DNA of 64,000 bases from JAGQSZ01 sp049647585. Lineage in GTDB: Bacteria > Actinomycetota > Acidimicrobiia > Acidimicrobiales > Microtrichaceae. Shown here piece after piece: positions 42,483-50,826 of this stretch. Position 1 is the stretch's first letter. Each line of letters begins with the position of its first letter. The notes under the pieces are model-generated. The model saw only the letters and a program-made list of their open reading frames with translations. It did no database searches and was not told the DNA's origin. The DNA lies in assembly GCA_049647585.1 (NCBI GenBank), contig JBARXY010000011.1:351326-415325 (forward strand), read 5' to 3'. A program made the position numbers and the translations under genes.

Positions 42483-45164
42483 ATGGACATCCCCGAGGCG
42501 CTAACTGCACCGGATCCGCTTGCCAGGGCTGCGGCGTCGGTGATTCAAGGTCGCACCCGGATCACAGTTCTCACCGAACGGCTGCTCCGAATCGAATACG
42601 CGGTCGACGGAGAGTTCGAAGACCGGGAGTCGCTCGCCATCTCGAATCGTCGGTTCGCTCCCGTCGAATTCCGGGCAGACAGTGCCGACACCCGGCTGAT
42701 CATCACAACGGCAGAGGTCGAACTCGTCATTGCCGACACGAACAAGACCTTCTCCAAGTCGAACGTGACGGCGCGGGTCGGGCGCGGTCGAAGTGCTGTC
42801 GAGTGGCATTACGGAGCCAAGGATCCCAAGAACCTGGGCGGCACCCGACGCACACTCGACGGCTGGCGCGGAAGCCGATCGCAGGACTTCCTCGACGTCG
42901 ACGAGACCGGAATGATCATCTTCGACGACTGGAAGGACGAACATCTGGACCCGGGTCTGTTGTCGCGCAATGGCTGGAGCGTCTTTGACGACACGGGAAC
43001 CCCGGTTCTCGATCCGGGGACGACCGGGGCGACCGCGACGACCGGGGCGCACCAATCCTGGCCCACCACACGACCGGACGGTCGGCGCAATGACCTGTAC
43101 CTGTTCGCCTACGGCGACGACCACAAGTCGGCTCTGCGGGATGCCGCCCAACTGTTCGGCCCCCAGCCGCTGCCGCCACGTTTCGCGTTCGGCTACTGGT
43201 ACAGCCGCTACTACGCGTACACCGACCGCGAGCTGCTCGACATCGTCGACCAGTTCGACCAGATGGACATTCCGGTCGATGTCGTCGTGGTGGACATGGA
43301 CTGGCACAAGGCCGGCTGGACCGGATACTCGTGGGATCGCCGCTACTTCCCCGACCCTGTCGACACGCTTGCGAGGCTGCACGACAAGGGGCTTCACGTC
43401 ACGCTCAACGTCCACCCATCGGACGGTGTCGCCCGACACGAGGATGCTTTCCCGGCGATGTGCGCTGAGCTCGATCTTGACGAGAGCAAGACCGCGGCGA
43501 TCCCCTTCGATGTGACCGACCGGGAGTTCATGGCCGCCTACTTCAAGCACCTCCACCACCCGGAGGAGGACCAGGGTGTCGACTTCTGGTGGATGGACTG
43601 GCAACAGGGTGAGCACTCGGCAATCCCGGGGCTCGATCCGTTGCCTTGGTTGAACCAGCTCCACTGGGATGACCAGGCGGCTCGGCACCGCAAACGTCGA
43701 CCGCTGGTGTTCAGCCGCTGGGGTGGACTCGGCGGTGGGCGCTATCCCATCGGGTTCTCGGGCGACACATGGTCGGTCTGGGAATCACTGGCCTACCAGC
43801 CCGAGTTCACTTCGACCGCAGCGAATGTCCTCTACGGCTACTGGAGCCACGACATCGGCGGCCACTACGGGCCGATCACCACACCCGAGCTCTACACGCG
43901 TTGGCTGCAGTTCGGTACCTACTCACCGATACTGCGCACCCACGCAACCAAGCATCCGGACCAGGAGCGTCGCTTCTGGGAGTTCGGTGACGCCTACCGC
44001 TCGGCGATGACCCAGGCGGTCCGTCGTCGCTACGAACTGGTGCCGTACATCTACACCGAGTGTCGCCGAGGTGTCGCCAGCGGACTGTCGCTGGTTCGCC
44101 CGATGTACCACGAGCACCCCAATGCCGACGCCGCCTATGAGGCGAAGAAGCAGTACTACTTCGGCGAGGACTACATCGTTGCTCCGGTCCTTGCTCCTGT
44201 CGGCGAAGACATGATGGCCCCCGTCCGGGTCTGGCTACCCAAGGGGCGCTACTACGACACCGCCCACGGCGCGCCGGTCAATGTCCGGTCCGGTGTGGGC
44301 GAGTGGATCGAGCGCCGCTACTTCCTGGACGAGATCCCGGTGTTCGCGCTTGCGGGAACTGTCATTCCCGGCCTGAAGGGTGCCAGTCGGCTCGGTGGAC
44401 CGAGCTACGAAAATCTGATCATCTCCGCGTATCCGGGTGGGGACGGGGACTATGACCTCTACGAGGACGACGGCTCATCACAGGGTTATGTGGAGGGCGA
44501 TTCGGTGACGATCCCGTTGAGTCAACGGGTGTCGACGGAGGCTCGCACCGTCCGGATCGGACCCGCCGAGGGTCGCTATCGGGGTTGGATCTCGAAGAAG
44601 CCTGTCGAGGTCCGTATCGTCCACGAGGTTCCTCCCGCCGAGGTGAGGGTTAACGGAGTCGACATCGTGATGGCCACGTCCTCGGACGGTCGGGGCAAGT
44701 CGGGCGACTACTGGTACTACGACACCGCTTCCGCTTCGGTCGTCGCCTGCTTGGGGCGGGTCGACCTGCGCAAGTCGACGACCGTCACCGCACATCGTGA
44801 CGCGACGCTGCCCAGGAACGCGGCCAGATTGCTCGACGGCTTCCCGGGGCTTGCCCGCCGACTCGACGCCATGGCGCAACGCGCCGGGCAGGCGTCGGCC
44901 TCACATGAGCTACACGTCGAGGAAAGACTGGCGGTCGACCTGGCCCAGGCAGCCAATCGCGTGACCCGGGATCCATCGACTCTCGTCGACGAGTTGCGTC
45001 GGGTGCGAAGAGAGTTGCCACGTCTCGACGACATCTTCCATGACTGGAAGATCGCCTGGCACAGCGCCCTGCGCTTCCCGTTCTCGAACCAGGAGGCGGA
45101 GTCGGTCGCAATGCTCGAAGAGGCCCGCCGCATTCTTGCAACAACTGAGGACCAGTTCGGCTGA
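42483..45164 (+). CDS. Glycoside hydrolase family 31 (alpha-glucosidase/xylosidase-like)
   Basis: 893 aa. N-terminal galactose-mutarotase-like region, then the barrel: RFAFGYWYSRYYAYTDREL, VVVDMDWHKAGWTGYSWD, VDFWWMDWQQGE (nucleophile Asp), FSRWGGLGGGRYPIGFSGDTW (acid/base Asp in SGDTW) and YGYWSHDIGGHYG. C-terminal beta domains follow to ~790, and a final ~100 residues form a charged helical tail not usual for GH31. Cytosolic exo-acting alpha-glycosidase. ATG 42483 matches a natural N-terminus and the TNxxS-like GACACT box 6 nt upstream; the longer open frame inside the phosphoesterase gene is rejected. Confidence 0.92.
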   Translation: MDIPEALTAPDPLARAAASVIQGRTRITVLTERLLRIEYAVDGEFEDRESLAISNRRFAPVEFRADSADTRLIITTAEVELVIADTNKTFSKSNVTARVGRGRSAVEWHYGAKDPKNLGGTRRTLDGWRGSRSQDFLDVDETGMIIFDDWKDEHLDPGLLSRNGWSVFDDTGTPVLDPGTTGATATTGAHQSWPTTRPDGRRNDLYLFAYGDDHKSALRDAAQLFGPQPLPPRFAFGYWYSRYYAYTDRELLDIVDQFDQMDIPVDVVVVDMDWHKAGWTGYSWDRRYFPDPVDTLARLHDKGLHVTLNVHPSDGVARHEDAFPAMCAELDLDESKTAAIPFDVTDREFMAAYFKHLHHPEEDQGVDFWWMDWQQGEHSAIPGLDPLPWLNQLHWDDQAARHRKRRPLVFSRWGGLGGGRYPIGFSGDTWSVWESLAYQPEFTSTAANVLYGYWSHDIGGHYGPITTPELYTRWLQFGTYSPILRTHATKHPDQERRFWEFGDAYRSAMTQAVRRRYELVPYIYTECRRGVASGLSLVRPMYHEHPNADAAYEAKKQYYFGEDYIVAPVLAPVGEDMMAPVRVWLPKGRYYDTAHGAPVNVRSGVGEWIERRYFLDEIPVFALAGTVIPGLKGASRLGGPSYENLIISAYPGGDGDYDLYEDDGSSQGYVEGDSVTIPLSQRVSTEARTVRIGPAEGRYRGWISKKPVEVRIVHEVPPAEVRVNGVDIVMATSSDGRGKSGDYWYYDTASASVVACLGRVDLRKSTTVTAHRDATLPRNAARLLDGFPGLARRLDAMAQRAGQASASHELHVEERLAVDLAQAANRVTRDPSTLVDELRRVRRELPRLDDIFHDWKIAWHSALRFPFSNQEAESVAMLEEARRILATTEDQFG

Positions 45165-45264
45165 GGGGTCTGTCTGGCAGCGCTGCGGGAATAGATGACA
45201 TGTCATCGATGTTTCTTCTTTATCGGTTCTCAACGGACCAGATCAGAATGCAGAGGAGACGGTC

Positions 45265-46326
45265 ATGACCAAGAGATTCGAACTCGGACTCGACACGTTC
45301 GGCGATGTAACCGTCGACGCCGACGGTCGCGCGATCAGCCAGGCGGAGGTACTGCGGAATGTCGTCGAAGAAGGTGTTCTCGCCGATCAGGTCGACCTCG
45401 ACTTCTTCGGCGTGGGTGAACACCACCGCTCCGACTTCGCGGTCTCTGCGCCCGAGGTTGTCCTTGCCGGTATCGCCGGCCGGACCGAGAAGATCCATCT
45501 GGGATCGGCAGTGACGGTATTGAGCTCCGATGACCCGGTGCGCGTATATCAGCGCTTCGCGACGTTGGATGGAATCTCCGGCGGTCGCGCCGAGGTCATC
45601 CTCGGACGTGGTTCGTTCACCGAATCATTCCCCCTCTTCGGCTTGGAGTTGAGCGACTACGAAGAGTTGTTCGACGAGAAGCTCGACCTGTTCGCACACC
45701 TTCTACACAACGAGGCAGTGACGTGGTCCGGAAACACCCGCTCATCGCTGGTCGACCAGGTCGTCTACCCCACTACCGAGGCAGGTGTCCTGAAGACCTG
45801 GGTTGGGGTGGGCGGCAGCCCGGAATCGGTGGTACGAGCCGCGCGATACGGACTGCCACTCATGTTGGCCATCATCGGCGGGGAGCCGAGCCGCTTCAAG
45901 CCACTGGTTGAACTCTATGGCCGCGCACTGGAGCACTACGGACATGAACCCCAGCCGATCGGTGTCCACTCCCCCGGCTTCGTCGCTCGAACCGACGGAG
46001 AGGCCCGGGACCAGATGTGGCCCCACTACGCCGCCATGCAGGCACGCATCGGACGCGATCGCGGTTGGAGCCCGATGACAAGAGCACAGTTCGACATGGG
46101 AGCCGACCCCGACGGCGCAATATTCGTCGGGTCCCCGGAAACCGTGGCCAAGAAGATCGTCCGGATCGCCGACGAACTGGGCGTCAGTCGCTTCGACCTC
46201 AAGTACAGCCATGGGACCCTGCCCCACGATCTGATGATGACCGGCATCGAGCTCTACGGGAGTGAGGTTGCGCCGCAGGTCCGCAGCGAGGTCGCTCAAC
46301 GGGCGGAGCAGCTCACGCCGGCCTAA
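45265..46326 (+). CDS. LLM-class (luciferase-like) flavin-dependent oxidoreductase
   Basis: 353 aa TIM-barrel. DFFGVGEHHRSDFAVSAPEVVLAGIAGRT, GSAVTVLSSDDPVRVYQRFATLDGISGGRAEVILGRGSF and KTWVGVGGSPESVVRAARYGLPL are typical of the bacterial luciferase superfamily subgroup that uses FMN. Probable monooxygenase or dehydrogenase; substrate unknown. GAGGAG lies 6 nt upstream of ATG 45265. Confidence 0.9.
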   Translation: MTKRFELGLDTFGDVTVDADGRAISQAEVLRNVVEEGVLADQVDLDFFGVGEHHRSDFAVSAPEVVLAGIAGRTEKIHLGSAVTVLSSDDPVRVYQRFATLDGISGGRAEVILGRGSFTESFPLFGLELSDYEELFDEKLDLFAHLLHNEAVTWSGNTRSSLVDQVVYPTTEAGVLKTWVGVGGSPESVVRAARYGLPLMLAIIGGEPSRFKPLVELYGRALEHYGHEPQPIGVHSPGFVARTDGEARDQMWPHYAAMQARIGRDRGWSPMTRAQFDMGADPDGAIFVGSPETVAKKIVRIADELGVSRFDLKYSHGTLPHDLMMTGIELYGSEVAPQVRSEVAQRAEQLTPA

Positions 46327-46383
46327 GGGCGGCAGGGCGGAGATCGGGAGCAAGGACAGGGAGCGGCGAGCCAGCAGCTAGGT

Positions 46384-46389
46384 TATACT
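46384..46389 (+). promoter_or_regulatory. -10 box of leaderless promoter (VapB-like/VapC)
   Basis: TATACT, 7 nt before ATG 46397; the box lies within an AT-rich TAGGTTATACTACT segment that could also bind the antitoxin. Confidence 0.6.
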
Positions 46390-46396
46390 ACTGGGT

Positions 46397-46627
46397 ATGA
46401 CTCACCGTGTCGGGCCCAAGGGTCAAGTTGTCATCCCAAAGGCGCTGCGAGACGAGCTCGGGATCGAGCCGGGCGACGAGGTCAGCTTCTGGCGGCACGA
46501 TGATCATGTCGCGGTTCGCTCGGCGAACCACCGCCGTCCCCTCCGGGGCCGCTTCGAAGGATCGCCCCTGGTAGATGTCCTGACTGCGGAACGCGAAGCC
46601 GATCGCCGCCGAGAAGCTGCACAATGA
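46397..46627 (+). CDS. AbrB/MazE-fold antitoxin (VapB-like)
   Basis: 76 aa. The N-terminal half is a swapped-hairpin AbrB domain (VGPKGQVVIPKALRDELGIEPGDEVSFW); the C-terminal half (RRPLRGRFEGSPLVDVLTAEREADRRRE) is the toxin-neutralising tail typical of AbrB-type antitoxins of PIN toxins. Overlaps the toxin gene by 4 bp (ATGA). Expected to autorepress its promoter. Confidence 0.9.
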   Translation: MTHRVGPKGQVVIPKALRDELGIEPGDEVSFWRHDDHVAVRSANHRRPLRGRFEGSPLVDVLTAEREADRRREAAQ

Positions 46628-47016
46628 CCGTCGTCCTCGATTCCTGGGCCGTACTCAGGTACCTCGAGAACTCCGATCCGGCAGCGACCCTGGTCGCTGA
46701 TCTGCTCGATGACGACCGGCCCCTGATGTCCTGGATCAACCTGGGAGAAGTGCACTACATCCTCCGCCGAGCGCACGGTGAGGACGACGCTATTGAGACC
46801 GTTCGCGACCTTCGCGACGTGATCGACGTCCGCCTCCCAGACGAGCGCCTCATCCTTGATGCGGCCCGCCTGAAATCAGATCACCCGATGGCTTACGCCG
46901 ATGCGTTCGGTGCCGCGCTCGCTGTCGCCCAGGATGCGACACTGTGGACTGGCGACCCCGAATTGCTCCTGGACGGGTCCCGGTGGCTCTGGCGAGACCT
47001 ACGTCAACACGTCTGA
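46624..47016 (+). CDS. vapC: PIN-domain ribonuclease toxin (VapC-like)
   Basis: 130 aa. PIN acidic residues: Asp in VVLDSWAVLRYLE, Glu in WINLGEVHYIL, Asp in MAYADAFGAALA and Asp in LWTGDPELL, the four positions needed for Mg2+-dependent RNase activity, all retained. Forms a toxin-antitoxin module with the preceding gene. Convergent with a second, MazEF-like module. Confidence 0.92.
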   Translation: MTVVLDSWAVLRYLENSDPAATLVADLLDDDRPLMSWINLGEVHYILRRAHGEDDAIETVRDLRDVIDVRLPDERLILDAARLKSDHPMAYADAFGAALAVAQDATLWTGDPELLLDGSRWLWRDLRQHV

Positions 47017-47078
47017 GATGACCCGCATCGGCCCTTGTCTTTGCCGCGCCCTCAACCGACGATCAGGGATGCTGGCGG

Positions 47079-47426
47079 TCAGAGAGCGAGGTGGAGCCGC
47101 AGGGCCTCATCGAGCTGGGCGAGGTCTGCGCTGGTGAGGATTCCGATTAGTTCACCAACCCGTTCGATGGCGACGGACCTGACCTGCTCTGCTTGGGCTT
47201 TAGAGTCCCTAGCGAGGCCCGTCGCCTGGGCGGTGAGAAGTGCCTGGAAGGGGTAGATCCGTTCGACGTTGGATGTCACCGGCACCATCGTCACCACGCC
47301 GCGGCCGAGGCGGCTCGCTGTTGTGTTGGCGCCGTCGTTGCTGACAATGACGCCGGGTCGCCGCTTGTTCGACTCGACGCCGCGTGCCGGCTCGAGGTCG
47401 ACCCAGCGGATCTCTCCACGACGCAT
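47079..47426 (-). CDS. mazF: MazF-family endoribonuclease toxin
   Basis: 115 aa. MRRGEIRWVDLEPARGVESNKRRPGVIVSND is the MazF/PemK opening with the catalytic-loop Arg; VVTMVPVTSNVERIYPFQALL and KAQAEQVRSVAIERV complete the SH3-like barrel. Cleaves mRNA at short motifs. Start ATG 47426 shares one base with the antitoxin stop (TGATG), a coupling typical of this pair; the in-frame extension to 47495 lies inside the antitoxin gene. Confidence 0.93.
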   Translation of the reverse strand: MRRGEIRWVDLEPARGVESNKRRPGVIVSNDGANTTASRLGRGVVTMVPVTSNVERIYPFQALLTAQATGLARDSKAQAEQVRSVAIERVGELIGILTSADLAQLDEALRLHLAL

Positions 47427-47644
47427 CAGGCGAGACCGTCGGCCGTCGCGGCTTCCCAGACTGCTGCATCCTCGCTTTGTGCCCAGTCGCTCCAAGCTTC
47501 CTCGTAAGCGGCGCCGAGCTCGGACGCCCGAAGGAGTCTCACGGCCTTCTGCACGGCGGCGGAACGGGAGTCGAGACCTTGGGTGCGTGCGTACTCATCC
47601 AAGTACTCGACGTCAGAATCAGGAAGACTCACGCTGACCTTCAT
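47426..47644 (-). CDS. mazE: MazE-type antitoxin, ribbon-helix-helix
   Basis: 72 aa. KVSVSLPDSDVEYLDEYARTQGLDSRSAAVQKAV is a ribbon-helix-helix DNA-binding fold; the acidic Trp-rich end (YEEAWSDWAQSEDAAVWE) would wrap the toxin. A CCTAC-N5-GTAGG dyad sits between promoter and start and may be its operator. Confidence 0.9.
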   Translation of the reverse strand: MKVSVSLPDSDVEYLDEYARTQGLDSRSAAVQKAVRLLRASELGAAYEEAWSDWAQSEDAAVWEAATADGLA

Positions 47645-47652
47645 ACTCCAAT

Positions 47653-47667
47653 CCTACTGATGGTAGG
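47653..47667. promoter_or_regulatory. Candidate MazE operator dyad
   Basis: CCTAC (47653-47657), 5 nt, GTAGG (47663-47667), 9-23 bp upstream of the antitoxin start and overlapping its RBS region; TAACTA just further upstream could be the -10. Fits autoregulation. Confidence 0.5.
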
Positions 47668-47722
47668 AGTAGTTAGCTACCGTCTAGAACTGATCGGCGG
47701 CTGTGGCGCTTCCGCGGAATAT

Positions 47723-48580
47723 CTACCGTGACACATGCGCCGGTAGAGGGCGCTTGAGGGCAGCCAACACGGCGAAGCGACCACAGGGGCGTGACGCCCG
47801 GTCGCTGAAGAACTCGCCCTGACCCGTCGCCAGGCGGGCGAGTGAGATGTTTGATTCAGCCACGCCAGAGTCGCGAAGGGCCAACAGGTTCGCCATCCAC
47901 CCGTCGAAGAGCCAGCGTCCGGTGCCGTCGGGCCGAATGACCTGGTCGGCCTCGCCGGCGAATGCATCCGTGACAGCAGCCAGAACGTCTTCGCCGACCT
48001 GGTAGCGGTCGGCGGGGATCGCAGGCCCCATACCGACCAGCATCCGCGACCTTTCGGCCCCGACGTCGACCATCTTCTCGACCGCCGCTGCAACAACTCG
48101 TTGGGTTGCCCCACGCCAGCCGGCGTGTACGCAGCCGAGCACCCGTGCGATCGGATCGACGAGCACTATCGGCACGCAGTCCGCAACCATGATTACGAGA
48201 CCTACCCCAGGGGTGGAGGTAACCACCGCGTCCGTGTCAGGCAGCGCGTCCGAGTCCGAGCGCGTGCCGCGGCCCCGCTCGGGCAAACCCACCTGGGCAA
48301 CTTTGCTGCCGTGGGTCTGTCTACTGAAGACGAGGTCGTCCAGATCCAGCCCGATGGCTGTTGCCGCTCTTGCTCGGTTCTCGATCACGGCGACGGGGTC
48401 GTCTCCGACGTGCAGTCCCAGATTCAGACCGTCGTAGACACCATCGGAGACCCCACCCCGTCGGGTAGTGACGACAGCGTCGAGAACGCCGGTCGAGTCG
48501 AGCCGCGGCCAACGCAGAACCCGCAGGCCTCCCGAGGCCACGAACTCATACGCCTCGGAATCGACGGGACCAGCGGACAT
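47723..48580 (-). CDS. pgeF: PgeF/YfiH-family laccase-domain protein
   Basis: 285 aa. VVTTRRGGVSDGVYDGLNLGLHVGDDP, FSRQTHGSKV (His ligand), IMVADCVPIVL (Cys ligand) and LGCVHAGWRGATQRVV (His ligand) match the YfiH family, linked to removing misincorporated amino acids from peptidoglycan precursors and to purine nucleoside turnover. The C-terminal FFSDRASRPCGRFA retains the end block, but the usual CT pair before it reads SLAR. ATG 48580 is chosen over ATG 48613 because TACGAT lies exactly 6 nt upstream. Confidence 0.9.
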   Translation of the reverse strand: MSAGPVDSEAYEFVASGGLRVLRWPRLDSTGVLDAVVTTRRGGVSDGVYDGLNLGLHVGDDPVAVIENRARAATAIGLDLDDLVFSRQTHGSKVAQVGLPERGRGTRSDSDALPDTDAVVTSTPGVGLVIMVADCVPIVLVDPIARVLGCVHAGWRGATQRVVAAAVEKMVDVGAERSRMLVGMGPAIPADRYQVGEDVLAAVTDAFAGEADQVIRPDGTGRWLFDGWMANLLALRDSGVAESNISLARLATGQGEFFSDRASRPCGRFAVLAALKRPLPAHVSR

Positions 48581-48586
48581 CGACGG

Positions 48587-48592
48587 ATCGTA
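48587..48592 (-). promoter_or_regulatory. -10 box of leaderless promoter (pgeF)
   Basis: TACGAT on the minus strand, 6 nt before ATG 48580. Confidence 0.55.
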
Positions 48593-48678
48593 CCCATCCG
48601 CCGTCCGATACATCCGACAATGGTGGGGACCGAACGAGCCTCGTTGACTAGACCGTCTGAGTCGGTCAGGGTGTCGCC

Positions 48679-50781
48679 ATGAGTCGCGTCGTCAGGCCAA
48701 TTCGACAGCACCCGTTCCGGACGCTTTCGATCCTCGCTCTGGTTGTGCTCGGCACCGGTGCATTCCTGGGTCGCGACGTGATTCGAGTGGCGCTCACACC
48801 CGAATCCCCCCACGACCTGACGCTTCCGAAAGTCACTCCGGTCAAGGCCAGATCGGGTGAGACCGTCTACCGCGTCGACGCCTCCCGATCGGTCGTCAAG
48901 GTGGGGGTCGACGAAATCCTCGCGGGCAAGGACAAGCGGGTGGAGCTGAAGACGCAGGTCATGGGAGGTGAGGTTGCGACTTCCAACGCCGGAAAGCCGT
49001 CGGTCAGATTCGGTGAGTTCGTCGTCAACGTGGGCGAACTCCGTAGCGACAACGCCTTGCGGGACAAAATGCTCCGCCACGAGTTTCTCGAGACACACAA
49101 CTATCCGGTTGTCCGCCTCCTCGACGCCTCGGTCAAACTCCCCAAGGGGTCATCCCCGACCGCTGTCAAAGGAGCGGCCCTCACCGCCGGCCTCGAGGTG
49201 AAGAACAAGGTCCACCCGACCGAGTGGAAGGTCGACGCCCGGGTCGTCGACGACGAGTTGCTCGTCACGGCCACCACCACAGCGAAGATGTCCGACCTTG
49301 GGGTAGGCCCAATCAACAAGGTCGGACTGGTCCGCACCTCTGACGAAATCCATCTGCGCGTCGAGATAATCGCTGTCGACGCAGCGAAGTTCACGCCGCC
49401 GGCAAGGCTGGCGGTGACGCTTGTCGACACCGGGACAAGCGAGACCGGGGCGAGCGACGTCGGGCCGAGCTTCAAGTCCGACATTGCGCCGATCCTTTCG
49501 GAGAACTGCGCCTCCTGCCACCGCCGTGGCGAGGTCGGCGCGGCGATGTGGGCCCTCGACTACGCATCCGACGCGGCTGCAGTGGCAGACGGTCTCGCAG
49601 TCGTCACCGGTGCAAAGTTCATGCCACCGTGGCCAGCCTCTGATATCGGCGTACCCGTCAAGCACGCTCGTGGTCTGACCGACGCGCAGATCGACCTGAT
49701 CGCCCGGTGGTCCAAGGCGGGTGCGAAGCTCGACGTCCCCGACAACACCAAGATCGTCCCGCCGAAGGAGCCCGACATTCGTCAGCCTCGGCCCGACCGC
49801 ATCGTGAAGCTCTCAGAGCCCTACAAGCTCGACGGAAAGCTCAACGACGAGTACCGCTGCTTCATCCTCGACCCGAAGATCACCGAGACGAGCTATCTAA
49901 CCGGGTACACCTTCGATCCGGACAGCCTCAAGGTCGTTCACCACGCAATCGTCAATCGAGTGCCAGCGGGGCCGATGCTCGACCTTGCGAAGCAGAAGGA
50001 TGCGGCGGACGACGGACCCGGGTGGACCTGCTTCACCGGGATGGGAGGCAATTCCGGCCAGCGAATCGCAGGATGGGTGCCCGGCCAGCGGCCCTTCATC
50101 GCCCCTGACGGCAACGGCTTCAAGCTTGATCCTGGCGACGTGCTGGTCGCGCAGATCCACTACCACTACGACCCAGCTGCTCCTCCGGATCAGTCCGGTA
50201 TGACGCTGGAACTGGCGAAGGACCCGAAGGGCATCGTGGCTCTGCAGTCCCGGACACTGATCGGGCCGGTGGAGTTGCCGTGTCCGCCCAACAGCAAGGG
50301 ACCACTGTGTGACCGCAACGCGTCACTTGTCGATGTCGACGCCCGGTTCGGTCCAGGCTCATCGATCATTGCCAACGTCCTCCACCGCTCCTGCGGCACG
50401 ACTCCAGAGCAGGTCGCCGCGACCTCCGATGGCACCACCGCCCGAACGACCTGTGACTTCCAAGTGCGACAGCCGGGAGACATCATTGGGATGTTGGCCC
50501 ACATGCACGAGATCGGATCCTCGTACCGGATGACCCTCAACCCGGACACGCCGGCCGAGAAGGTCCTCCTCGACATTCCCACGTGGAACTTCTCATGGCA
50601 GATGGGCTATTCACCTGTCGATGATGTTCCGATCGTGAAGGGCGACGTGATCAGAGTGACCTGCAACTGGGATCGTCGCACTCGATTCGATCCATCCCCC
50701 AGGTACGTGGTGTTCGCCGAGGGGACTCAGGACGAAATGTGTTTCACCACCCTGACGGTCCGCCCGCGACCCGAAGCCTGA
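48679..50781 (+). CDS. YceI domain - cytochrome c motif - copper monooxygenase-like fusion protein
   Basis: 700 aa. A single TM/signal anchor (TLSILALVVLGTGAFLG) is followed by a YceI-like lipocalin domain (~60-245: YRVDASRSVVKV, HEFLETHNYPVVRL, PTEWKVDARVVDDEL). Then comes a c-type haem motif NCASCHRRGEVG with a distal KFMPPWP segment (~270-340). The C-terminal ~340 residues have the histidine pattern of copper type II monooxygenases: KVVHHAIV, AQIHYHYDP and MLAHMHEIGSS, ending with EMCF. All active parts lie outside the membrane. Likely a haem-plus-copper redox enzyme; haem attachment would need the CcmF pathway. Each part is known in other proteins; I do not recognise this exact order. The stop is inside a 17-bp repeat. 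Confidence 0.82.
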   Translation: MSRVVRPIRQHPFRTLSILALVVLGTGAFLGRDVIRVALTPESPHDLTLPKVTPVKARSGETVYRVDASRSVVKVGVDEILAGKDKRVELKTQVMGGEVATSNAGKPSVRFGEFVVNVGELRSDNALRDKMLRHEFLETHNYPVVRLLDASVKLPKGSSPTAVKGAALTAGLEVKNKVHPTEWKVDARVVDDELLVTATTTAKMSDLGVGPINKVGLVRTSDEIHLRVEIIAVDAAKFTPPARLAVTLVDTGTSETGASDVGPSFKSDIAPILSENCASCHRRGEVGAAMWALDYASDAAAVADGLAVVTGAKFMPPWPASDIGVPVKHARGLTDAQIDLIARWSKAGAKLDVPDNTKIVPPKEPDIRQPRPDRIVKLSEPYKLDGKLNDEYRCFILDPKITETSYLTGYTFDPDSLKVVHHAIVNRVPAGPMLDLAKQKDAADDGPGWTCFTGMGGNSGQRIAGWVPGQRPFIAPDGNGFKLDPGDVLVAQIHYHYDPAAPPDQSGMTLELAKDPKGIVALQSRTLIGPVELPCPPNSKGPLCDRNASLVDVDARFGPGSSIIANVLHRSCGTTPEQVAATSDGTTARTTCDFQVRQPGDIIGMLAHMHEIGSSYRMTLNPDTPAEKVLLDIPTWNFSWQMGYSPVDDVPIVKGDVIRVTCNWDRRTRFDPSPRYVVFAEGTQDEMCFTTLTVRPRPEA

Positions 50782-50826
50782 TCGACTGCCGAGCCTGATC
50801 GACTGCCGAGCCTGATCGACTGCCGA
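50777..50826. repeat. 17-bp tandem repeat between convergent stops
   Basis: Two full units and a 16-bp third of CCTGATCGACTGCCGAG (50777, 50794, 50811). It carries the stop of the fusion protein at one end and touches the cysNC stop (50827-50829) at the other, filling the whole gap. Confidence 0.92.

Noticed and set aside
42501..43688. 395-codon minus-strand open frame opposite the GH31 gene
   Set aside because: Val/Arg/Asp-rich shadow of a gene with intact GH31 catalytic motifs; no RBS.
47079..47495. Longer MazF starting at 47495
   Set aside because: Start would lie inside the antitoxin gene; ATG 47426 coupled to the antitoxin stop gives the typical MazF length.
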